This document shows positions 57,836 through 64,000 of a stretch of 64,000 nt of DNA, piece by piece. The stretch's first letter is position 1. Each line of letters begins with the position of its first letter. The stretch covers positions 50,961 to 114,960 of the forward strand of contig NZ_BBYM01000033.1 in the NCBI RefSeq assembly GCF_001570405.1. Direction: 5' to 3'. The notes under the pieces are model-generated. The model was not told the DNA's origin, ran no database searches, and worked only from the letters and a program-made list of their open reading frames with translations. A program made the position numbers and the translations under genes. The stretch is from Microtetraspora niveoalba (GTDB taxonomy: Bacteria > Actinomycetota > Actinomycetes > Streptosporangiales > Streptosporangiaceae).

Positions 57836-57869
57836 CGGACATCTTCCCCACTTCTTCGCGAGGTAGCCC

Positions 57870-58808
57870 ATGACTGTCCTCACCGAACGTCCTGCACGGC
57901 AGCCCAAGCCGGAGTTCGAGCCGGAGCCGAAAACGAGAGCAGAACTCATCACCTTCGGGGTGGTGGTCGGGGCTCCCATCCTCGCCATAATCGCCGCTGT
58001 GCCGTTCGCCTGGGGATGGGGCCTGGGCTGGAGCGATGTCGCGATCTTCGCGGTCTTCTACGTCGTGTCCGGCCTCGGGGTCACGGTGGGCTTCCACCGC
58101 TACTTCACGCACGGGTCGTTCAAAGCCACACGGGCCATGAAGATCGTCCTGGGGATCGCCGGCAGCCTCTCCCTCGAGATGTCCGTCCTCGACTGGGTCG
58201 CCACCCACCGCAAGCACCACAAGTTCTCCGACAAGGAGGGCGACCCGCACTCGCCGTGGCGGTTCGGCCCCGGCTTCAAGTCGATGTCCAAGGGGCTGCT
58301 CTACGCGCACATGGGCTGGCTGTTCGAGTCCGAGCGCACCAACCGCGAGAAGTACGCGCCGGACCTGATCAAGGACCCGGACATCATGAAGCTGCACAAG
58401 TCGTTCGGGGCCCTCGCCGTCACCTCGCTGTTCCTTCCGGCGCTGCTGGGCGGGCTGGTGACCTGGTCCTGGCAGGGAGCGGTCACCGCGTTCTTCTGGG
58501 GCACCCTGATCCGCATCGGTCTGCTCCACCACGTCACCTGGTCGATCAACTCCATCTGCCACGTCTTCGGCGAGGAGGCGTTCGAGGTCCGCGACAAGTC
58601 GCGCAACGTCTGGTGGCTGGCGATCCCGTCGTTCGGCGAGTCGTGGCACAACCTGCACCACTCCGACCCCACCTGCGCCCGGCACGGCGTGCTCAAGGGG
58701 CAGATCGACCTCAGCGCCGGCCTGATCCGCTGGTTCGAGAAGGCCGGGTGGGTCCACGACGTGCGCTGGCCCAGCGAGGAACGGCTGGCGGCGAAACGAC
58801 TTGGATGA
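57870..58808 (+). CDS. acyl-CoA desaturase (delta-9 type)
   Basis: 312 residues with four membrane helices and the three di-iron histidine boxes: HRYFTH (76-81), HRKHH (113-117) and HNLHH (260-264). It inserts a double bond in membrane-bound acyl-CoA using oxygen and an electron carrier. No reductase is fused or adjacent. ATG 57870 follows CGAGGTAGCC. Two kinds of operator upstream suggest fatty-acid-responsive control, and the following gene encodes a TetR regulator. Confidence 0.92.
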   Translation: MTVLTERPARQPKPEFEPEPKTRAELITFGVVVGAPILAIIAAVPFAWGWGLGWSDVAIFAVFYVVSGLGVTVGFHRYFTHGSFKATRAMKIVLGIAGSLSLEMSVLDWVATHRKHHKFSDKEGDPHSPWRFGPGFKSMSKGLLYAHMGWLFESERTNREKYAPDLIKDPDIMKLHKSFGALAVTSLFLPALLGGLVTWSWQGAVTAFFWGTLIRIGLLHHVTWSINSICHVFGEEAFEVRDKSRNVWWLAIPSFGESWHNLHHSDPTCARHGVLKGQIDLSAGLIRWFEKAGWVHDVRWPSEERLAAKRLG

Positions 58809-58962
58809 CCCAGCCGATATCTCCTCTCGGCGCCCACCGGCTGTCGCCCTGCCTCTCGCTCCGGCGGAGGCGTCGGCGGCAGCCGTACGCAGGCGTCCGG
58901 GCGCACTGAAGGACGAGACGGCGGCGACACCGGAATCCGTCGACGCATCCAAACAGGCCATC

Positions 58963-60009
58963 ATGGGACGTGTGAACGACTCCTCCCGATCCCGGCGACG
59001 CATGACGGGCGCGGAGCGACGCGAGCAGCTGATCCAGATCGGCCGCGCGCTCTTCGCCGAGAAGGGCTTCGACGGCACCTCGGTCGAAGAGATCGCCGCG
59101 AGCGCCAAGGTCTCCAAGCCCGTCGTCTACGAGCACTTCGGCGGCAAGGAGGGCATCTACGCGGTCGTCATCGACCGGGAGATGCAGCGCCTGCTGACCC
59201 TGGTCACGCAGGCGCTGTCGGCCTCGCACTCGCTGGTGAAGCTGGAGCGGGCGGCCCTGGCCCTCCTCCAGTACATCGAGGAGAGCAGCGAGGGCTTCCG
59301 CATCCTGGTCCGCGACTCGCACGCGGCGTCCGGGACGGGCACCTTCGCGAGCCTGATCAGCGACATCGCCAGCCAGGTCGAGGACGTGCTGGCCGACGAG
59401 TTCAAGGAACGCGGCTACGACCCGAAGCTCGCGCCGATGTACGCGCAGATGCTGGTCGGCATGACGGCGCTCACCGGGCAGTGGTGGCTCGACGTGCGCA
59501 CGCCCCGGCGCGAGGAGGTGGCCGCGCATCTGGTCAACCTCTCCTGGAACGGCCTGACCGGCCTGAATCCGAATCCGCAGCTCACGGCCGCCACCCGCGG
59601 CCTGGTGCTGGGCCCCGGCTCGGAGGTCCGTACGGCACGGCCGGCCGAGCGCGACCCCAAGGAGCAGGACAAGGCGCGGGAACGCGACCCCAAGGAGCAG
59701 GAGAAGCTCCAGCGCGAGCAGCAGAAGGCCCAGCGGGACCAGGAGAAAGCCCGCGAACGCGAACAGAAAGAACGCGAAAAGGCCCGCGAACGCGAACTCA
59801 AGGAGCAGGAGAAGCTCCAGCGCGAGCAGCAGAAGGCCCAGCGGGACCAGGAGAAAGCCCGCGAACGCGAACAAAAGGAACGCGAAAAGGCCCGCGAACG
59901 CGAACTCAAGGAGCAGGAGAAGGCCCAGCGCGAGCAGCAGAAGGCGCTGGAGCGGCAGGCGCGCCGGGCGGGCAAGACAGGCGGACCCGAGCAGGCCGAC
60001 GCGCACTGA
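58963..60009 (+). CDS. TetR-family regulator with repeated charged helical tail
   Basis: 348 residues. The TetR DNA-binding domain is RREQLIQIGRALFAEKGFDGTSVEEIAASAKVSKPVVYEHFGGKEGIYAVV (about 20-70); a ligand domain extends to about 215. From residue 228 onward the tail is almost entirely E, K, R, Q, A (KEQEKLQREQQKAQRDQEKAR), a likely long single alpha helix, encoded by a 108-base tandem repeat. ATG 58963 is chosen; GTG 58972 and ATG 59002 are alternatives. It follows the desaturase gene by 154 bases and is its probable regulator. The tail is far beyond the normal length of the family. Confidence 0.85.
   Translation: MGRVNDSSRSRRRMTGAERREQLIQIGRALFAEKGFDGTSVEEIAASAKVSKPVVYEHFGGKEGIYAVVIDREMQRLLTLVTQALSASHSLVKLERAALALLQYIEESSEGFRILVRDSHAASGTGTFASLISDIASQVEDVLADEFKERGYDPKLAPMYAQMLVGMTALTGQWWLDVRTPRREEVAAHLVNLSWNGLTGLNPNPQLTAATRGLVLGPGSEVRTARPAERDPKEQDKARERDPKEQEKLQREQQKAQRDQEKAREREQKEREKARERELKEQEKLQREQQKAQRDQEKAREREQKEREKARERELKEQEKAQREQQKALERQARRAGKTGGPEQADAH
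59692..59930 (+). repeat. 108-base in-frame tandem repeat in the tetR tail
   Basis: Two nearly identical 108-base units (59692-59799 and 59800-59907) encode the same 36-residue segment with only a few silent differences, and a third partial copy follows. A shorter related 33-base unit precedes them (from 59659). The near-identity indicates a recent duplication. Confidence 0.85.
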
Positions 60010-60031
60010 CTCCCGCCTGACGCCCCTTCTC

Positions 60032-60078
60032 CCCGGCGCCCTTTCCACGGCGACCTTTCCACGGCGCCCTTTCCCCGG
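60032..60078. repeat. short tandem repeats in the tetR-tam gap
   Basis: Three imperfect copies of a 15-base unit around CGGCGCCCTTTCC fill most of the 117-base gap between the convergent tetR and tam genes. They may form part of a terminator, but no clean hairpin is seen. Confidence 0.45.
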
Positions 60079-60126
60079 CCCCGCCCCTGTGCTCGCGCCG
60101 CCCGCCGGGCCGGACGGCACGCCGCC

Positions 60127-60897
60127 TCAGACGGCCCGGGCCACGAAGAAGACGCGGCGGAACGGGAAGGCCGTGCCGTACGGGCGACGCGGGTACGCCT
60201 CGGCGAGCAGGCGCGCACAGTCGGCCAGGAAGTCCTCGCGGCGGCCGGGGGCGAGCCGGGCGAGCATCGGACGCAGCGCGGTCCCCTTGATCCAGCCGAG
60301 CACGGCGTCCTCGCCGGGGAGCACGTGTATATAGGTGGTCTCCCAGGCGTCCACCGCGCAGCCGAGCCCGGCGAGCAGTTCCAGGTAGTCGACGGGCTCG
60401 CCGACGGGCGCCTCCCGCACCAGGTCTCCCAGGTCGTCACGCCACTCCGCCGAACCGCACAGCCGGCGGATCAGGGCGTGGCTGGGCGCGTCGAAGTTGC
60501 CGGGCACCTGGAACGCCAGCCATCCGCCCGGGGAGAGGTCCTCCACCCAACGGGCGAGCAGGTCGCGGTGCTCGGGGACCCACTGGAGCAGCGCGTTCGA
60601 CACGATGACGTCGACCGGGCGTCCCGGGCGCCAGTCCCGCACGTCGGCGACCTCGAACCCGAGGCGCTCCGCGCGGGGAGCCTTGTCGATCATCGCGGCG
60701 GACGAGTCGACGCCGTGGACCGTGGCGGTGGGCCAGCGTACGGCGAGTTCGGCGGTCAGTTCGCCGGTGCCGCAGCCGAGATCGACGACGTACGCGGGGC
60801 TCTCCGCGTCCACCCGGCGGACCAGGTCGTGGAAGGGCCGCGCCCGTTCGTCGGCGTACGTCCGGTAGATCGCGGGATCCCAGATGTCCGCTGCCAT
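60127..60897 (-). CDS. tam: trans-aconitate 2-methyltransferase
   Basis: 256 residues. DIWDPAIYRTYADERARPFHDLV is the Tam opening; VDLGCGTGELTAELA is SAM motif I, GVDSSAAMIDKA motif II and VSNALLQWVPEHRDLLARW motif III. It methylates trans-aconitate, an inhibitor of aconitase formed spontaneously from cis-aconitate. ATG 60897 follows AGAGGATCTTC. It is divergent from a marR gene, with two palindromic operators between, so it is likely under MarR control. Confidence 0.87.
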   Translation of the reverse strand: MAADIWDPAIYRTYADERARPFHDLVRRVDAESPAYVVDLGCGTGELTAELAVRWPTATVHGVDSSAAMIDKAPRAERLGFEVADVRDWRPGRPVDVIVSNALLQWVPEHRDLLARWVEDLSPGGWLAFQVPGNFDAPSHALIRRLCGSAEWRDDLGDLVREAPVGEPVDYLELLAGLGCAVDAWETTYIHVLPGEDAVLGWIKGTALRPMLARLAPGRREDFLADCARLLAEAYPRRPYGTAFPFRRVFFVARAV

Positions 60898-60912
60898 GAA
60901 GATCCTCTCATT

Positions 60913-60976
60913 CATCTTGACATCAAGATGCTTCACGCCAAGATACTCTGTGTCTCGGTTTCTCGATGTCAAGAGA
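60913..60976. promoter_or_regulatory. paired MarR-type operators between tam and marR
   Basis: CATCTTGA-CA-TCAAGATG (60913-60930) is a perfect 8+2+8 palindrome close to the tam start. A degenerate copy, TTTCTCGA-TG-TCAAGAGA (60959-60976), lies close to the marR start. The TTGA/TCAAG core is common in MarR sites. Confidence 0.65.
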
Positions 60977-60991
60977 GCTAAAATCGACTCC

Positions 60992-61516
60992 ATGTCGCAT
61001 TCCAGGGCCACCGAGGACGAGGTGGACCGGCTCGTCGCCGCCTGGCAACAGGAACGCCCGGATCTGGACGTCAGCCCCCTCGAGGTGCTCAGCCGGGTGT
61101 CGCGGCTCAGCCGTCACCTGGACCGCGCGCGACGGGCGGCGTTCGCCGAGCACGATCTCGAGTCCTGGGAGTTCGACGTGCTCACCGCGCTCCGGCGCTC
61201 CGGGAGGCCGTACGAGCTGAGCCCGGGGGCGCTGCTGCGGGCGACCCTGGTCACGTCGGGGACGATGACCAACCGCATCGACCGGCTGACCGCCTCCGGA
61301 TTGGTCACCCGGAACCCCGACCCCGAGGACCGGCGCGGCGTACTCGTGCGACTGACCCCCGAGGGACTCGAGCGGGTGGACGCCGCCTTCGCCGGGCTGT
61401 TGCGGCGCGAGCGCGAACTGCTGGCCGGCCTGGGGGAACGCGAGCAGCGCACGCTCGCCGCCCTGCTTCACACCCTGCTCGTCCCCTTCGACGCCTCGGA
61501 CGGCGCGGCGCACTAG
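60992..61516 (+). CDS. MarR-family regulator
   Basis: 174 residues: N-terminal helices, then the winged helix with SWEFDVLTALRRSGRPYELSPGALLRATLVTSGTMTNRIDRLTASGLVTRNPDPEDRRGVLVRLTPEGLERV. It should repress tam and itself through the two palindromes. ATG 60992 lies just past the second operator. A degenerate piece of this gene's 3' end occurs again near 63494, 2.17 kb to the right. Confidence 0.88.
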   Translation: MSHSRATEDEVDRLVAAWQQERPDLDVSPLEVLSRVSRLSRHLDRARRAAFAEHDLESWEFDVLTALRRSGRPYELSPGALLRATLVTSGTMTNRIDRLTASGLVTRNPDPEDRRGVLVRLTPEGLERVDAAFAGLLRRERELLAGLGEREQRTLAALLHTLLVPFDASDGAAH

Positions 61517-61612
61517 AACCACCCGCAGCGCCAAATCTTCACTAATCGCAATAAAGCGGACAAACCGCTCTATTCGTCATGCCTCGAATCAGTGAATTAT
61601 CGGGCCAGAAAC

Positions 61613-61628
61613 TGTGATTTAGGTCACA
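61613..61628. promoter_or_regulatory. perfect CRP-type site before the secreted protease gene
   Basis: TGTGA-TTTAGG-TCACA fits the CRP consensus TGTGA-N6-TCACA exactly, as known for E. coli and Mycobacterium CRP. It is centred about 185 bases upstream of the -10 box. The site recurs at 63781. Confidence 0.62.
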
Positions 61629-61770
61629 CGAAAGACGGATGGGCGTGCCGCCGCCGGGAGCGCCGGAATCCGGAGACACCCCGGGGCGATCAGCGGAAAT
61701 ACCGCGCCGTACATCTCTGACGGTCCCAGCGGCCCGTCCGGTTCCACTGGTTCACAAGATTTTTTCAGCT

Positions 61771-61830
61771 TTGACCGCACCGGCCCCTTAGGTAACGTCC
61801 GAGACATCCCTTTACTGACGGATGGGACGC
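61771..61830 (+). promoter_or_regulatory. promoter and 5' leader element of the protease gene
   Basis: TTGACC (61771-61776) and TAACGT (61793-61798), 16 bases apart, give a plausible promoter starting near 61805. The leader begins with a 26-base element (61805-61830) whose CATCC and GGATG ends can pair. The element recurs at 63973-63998 with one change. Confidence 0.58.
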
Positions 61831-61868
61831 ACATTGACGTCCCACGACAGACCGAGGAGCAACCCCTC

Positions 61869-63356
61869 ATGAAGCGCACCCTGGCTTTCGGTGGCCTCGT
61901 CGCCACCGCCGGCCTCCTGGCCGCCGGTCTGGCCGCCCCGGCCCAGGCGACCAACAACGTCTCCACCGACACCCTGGCGAACACCAACCTGGCCGCCAAG
62001 CAGGTCGCCGCGTTCTGGTACGGCGAGGCGAAGGCCAACCTGCTCAACGCCACCCCCTACGGCGTTGAGACCAAGATCGTCGCCAAGCACGTCTCCAAGG
62101 GCGGCCCGGCTGCCGACAGCAAGCCCGGCGTCGTGCCCGCCATCGGCGACGAGAAGAAGACGACGTCCAAGTCGAAGAACGTCAACCTGCCCAAGACCTC
62201 GGGCAAGGTGTTCTTCATCGGCGCGGACAAGAAGCCGCACTGGTGCACCGCGACCTCGGTGCAGTCGAACTACCGCAACCTGGTCGCCACCGCCGGCCAC
62301 TGCGTGTACGACACCGGCTCGAACGCCGCCACCATGGACAAGTGGGTCTTCGTCCCGGGTTACTACCAGGGCAAGACCCCGTGGGGCATCTACGTCGGCA
62401 AGCAGGCCTTCACGCACTACGACTACGACGTCTACGAGGACGGCGACCGCGACTACGCGTTCGTGACCGTCTACAACGGCGTCCTGCCCGAGAGCGCGAA
62501 GGTCGACAAGGAGTACAAGTCCGAGGTCTACGCCACCAAGGCGGAGGCGGACGCCGCGAAGGCGAAGCTCCAGGCCGACAAGAGCACCGTGTGGTCCGAC
62601 CTGCAGGTCGTCGAGATCCCGGGTGACAGCAGGCCGAAGGCCGCCACCGTGGCCGACTTCCAGGCCCTGAACGAGGGCAAGGACCTCACCGGCAACGGCC
62701 CGTGGGCCGCGAACACCGGCGCCAACAGGGCGTACGAGATCAGCAAGTGGGAGTACAGGTCCAACGAGGACTCGTACACCAGCAAGGACGGCAAGACGCT
62801 GTACTTCCGGACCAAGGTCGAGGGCAAGCGCCACGACCACGGCCAGGAGTACAAGTACTTCAAGCGGACCTTCTGGACCAAGGCCGCCGCCGGCTACCAG
62901 GTCGTCGGCAAGACCTTCTCCATCGGTCTGAAGGACGTCGGTCGTCTCGGCGACAACGTGGGCGGTCAGGGCCTGGCCTACAACCAGAAGGTCGGCAAGA
63001 ACGTCTTCGTGTTCGGCTACCCGAGCGGCACCCACCCGGACGGCAACAACGCCTTCACCGGCAAGACCCTCAAGTGGACCTACGGCAAGACCTTCGCGGT
63101 CCAGGCCCCGTCCATCAAGGGCGAGGAGCTCGTCGGCACCAAGTCGTCGTTCACCGGCGAGGGCGCCATCGGCTCCTCCTGGCTGCTGAACTACAACAAC
63201 GGCCGCCGTCTCGGCTACCTCAACGGTGTGACCATCGGCGTCTCCGACACCGACGGCAACAACCGTTACGACACCAGCTTCTCCCCGTACTTCGACGGCG
63301 AGACCTACGGCGTCTACAAGTCCGCGGCCGCCGTGTGGTCCGGCAAGATCGTCTGA
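61869..63356 (+). CDS. secreted trypsin/V8-like protein, possibly catalytically altered
   Basis: 495 residues. A Sec signal peptide (MKRTLAFGGLVATAGLLAAG... with AQA cleavage after 27) leads a mature part with CTATSVQSNYRNLVATAGHC, giving His144 and a probable Cys126-Cys145 disulfide, and DRDYAFVTVY with Asp195. At the nucleophile site the sequence is GAIGSSWL: the usual GxSGxxW serine is Ile434. A neighbouring Ser436/437 might stand in, or the protein may be inactive. Residues 200-330 form a lysine-rich, non-conserved insertion. ATG 61869 follows GAGGAGCAACC. Confidence 0.8.
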   Translation: MKRTLAFGGLVATAGLLAAGLAAPAQATNNVSTDTLANTNLAAKQVAAFWYGEAKANLLNATPYGVETKIVAKHVSKGGPAADSKPGVVPAIGDEKKTTSKSKNVNLPKTSGKVFFIGADKKPHWCTATSVQSNYRNLVATAGHCVYDTGSNAATMDKWVFVPGYYQGKTPWGIYVGKQAFTHYDYDVYEDGDRDYAFVTVYNGVLPESAKVDKEYKSEVYATKAEADAAKAKLQADKSTVWSDLQVVEIPGDSRPKAATVADFQALNEGKDLTGNGPWAANTGANRAYEISKWEYRSNEDSYTSKDGKTLYFRTKVEGKRHDHGQEYKYFKRTFWTKAAAGYQVVGKTFSIGLKDVGRLGDNVGGQGLAYNQKVGKNVFVFGYPSGTHPDGNNAFTGKTLKWTYGKTFAVQAPSIKGEELVGTKSSFTGEGAIGSSWLLNYNNGRRLGYLNGVTIGVSDTDGNNRYDTSFSPYFDGETYGVYKSAAAVWSGKIV

Positions 63357-63376
63357 TCTTCGATCAACCGATCTGA

Positions 63377-63445
63377 GCCGAGGTGACGACCTCGGCACCC
63401 CTCCGTGACGGAGAAGGGACCCGGCATCCAGCCGGGTCCCTTTTT
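63377..63445 (+). terminator. three hairpins with intrinsic terminator
   Basis: Behind the protease stop come GCCGAGGT-GACG-ACCTCGGC (63377-63396), a small CTCCG/CGGAG hairpin (63400-63412), and GGGACCCGGC-ATCCA-GCCGGGTCCC followed by TTTTT (63416-63445), a textbook terminator. Confidence 0.85.
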
Positions 63446-63492
63446 CGGGTTCCCGTGTCCTCGCGTCAGCGGGACACCGCGGGCGGCCGCTC

Positions 63493-63690
63493 CCCCGAGG
63501 ACCGGCGCGGCGTACTCGTGCGACCGCCCCGTCAGGGCTCGATCAGACGGAGGACGCCCTCACCGGGCCGTCGCGGAGCGAGCGCGAACCGCTCGCCGGC
63601 CGGGTGAGCGTGGACAACGCACGCCCACCATCCTGCTCCCATTTCTTGCTCGGCCGCTTCGACGCTTCGGACAGCGCACCGCACCGAATT
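63493..63690 (+). pseudogene. duplicated fragment of the marR 3' end
   Basis: 32 bases at 63493-63524 are identical to 61321-61352 inside marR, coding EDRRGVLVR. Similarity fades but continues to about 63690, matching the last codons of marR (cttcgacgc / cggac / gcgc region). There are indels, no start and no full frame. It marks the left end of a tandem duplication. Confidence 0.72.
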
Positions 63691-63780
63691 CCTCCTGCCC
63701 CTTAATCCCGCTTTTCTCCCACAAAACTGGTCAAATAGGACATCGCGCCATGATGTGGCAGTGAGATTTGCGGATAAAAC

Positions 63781-64000
63781 TGTGATTTAGCTCACAGTCG
63801 ACTGTGAATGCGTGGCCACTCTGGAACTCCAGGGGGAGCCGATCGCCCCAAGTTGATCAGGGGAAACAACGATCCCTACGGGTCTGACGGCCCCACCCCT
63901 CCATCCGGTTCCACCGGTTCGCGACTTTTTCTCGGCTTCCCTCGGAGCAAACCCTCAGCTAACGTCCTTTGTCATCCCTTTACTGACGGATGGGGCGCGA
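63781..64000 (+). promoter_or_regulatory. second copy of the protease promoter region
   Basis: TGTGA-TTTAGC-TCACA (63781-63796) repeats the CRP-type site, TAACGT (63960-63965) the -10 box, and 63973-63998 the leader element (25 of 26 bases identical). All are offset by 2167-2168 from the first copy. A start codon is expected about 37 bases beyond the window. No gene of its own is present between 63446 and 64000 otherwise. Confidence 0.75.

Overview
The window is high-GC chromosomal DNA of an actinomycete. GTG starts, stop/start overlaps of 1-4 bases, a 456-residue cystathionine beta-synthase, the eno-ftsB-DUF501-ppx run and the glmU-prs-rplY-pth run all fit Actinobacteria. The mix of secreted protease, BI-1 protein and PucR/DadA suggests a Streptosporangiaceae-like organism; that family assignment is inference from gene content, not from a marker gene search.

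Layout. 1-6.7 kb: transsulfuration pair (metB, cut by the left edge, and cbs), an SGNH esterase, a lipoprotein with a beta-propeller-like body, a thiolase and an F420/FMN-type oxidase. 6.7-16.4 kb: DUF4287 protein, BI-1 membrane protein, a D-amino-acid dehydrogenase with its PucR regulator, a GreA/GreB factor, a pentapeptide-repeat protein, a NarL-type two-component system and two small membrane proteins. 16.5-20.5 kb: a tRNA with UAA anticodon but a short variable arm, a type II NADH dehydrogenase behind Rex-type operators, a family 5 uracil-DNA glycosylase, and a PadR/HAAS pair. 20.7-29.3 kb: housekeeping block ppx, DUF501, ftsB, eno, mazG, a SurA-like lipoprotein and mfd. 29.4-30.7 kb: a methyltransferase and the decayed remains of a SigE-type sigma factor with its partner.

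30.8-48.1 kb is the most striking region. It reads as a dedicated sulfated cell-surface polysaccharide locus. One arm (plus strand) holds chain-length/Wzz-like protein, Wzy-like polymerase, a kinase-fold protein, sulfotransferase 1, Wzx-like flippase and sulfotransferase 2. The facing arm (minus strand) holds a WbaP/WcaJ-type initiating sugar transferase, CysQ, CysD, CysN, sulfotransferase 3, a GT2 glycosyltransferase and a WecG/TagA-type glycosyltransferase. CysC (with an ATP-sulfurylase-like front half) and a TauE/SafE permease lie at the left border, with a GH26-like lipoprotein. Together the locus can activate sulfate to PAPS, transfer it to a polymer and clear the by-product PAP. No sulfate-reduction genes are present.

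48.1-53 kb: an exonuclease, pth, rplY, prs, glmU. 53-56.5 kb: an MFS exporter, a DGPF/YCII protein and an ECF42-type sigma factor. 56.5-60 kb: tRNA-Gln, an HTH protein of a LAGLIDADG-like family, an acyl-CoA desaturase with tandem operators and a TetR regulator with a repeated charged tail. 60.1-64 kb: a divergent Tam methyltransferase/MarR pair, then a secreted trypsin-like protein behind a perfect CRP-type site. The 3' end of marR plus the promoter region recur about 2.17 kb to the right, so a second, paralogous protease gene should start just outside the window.
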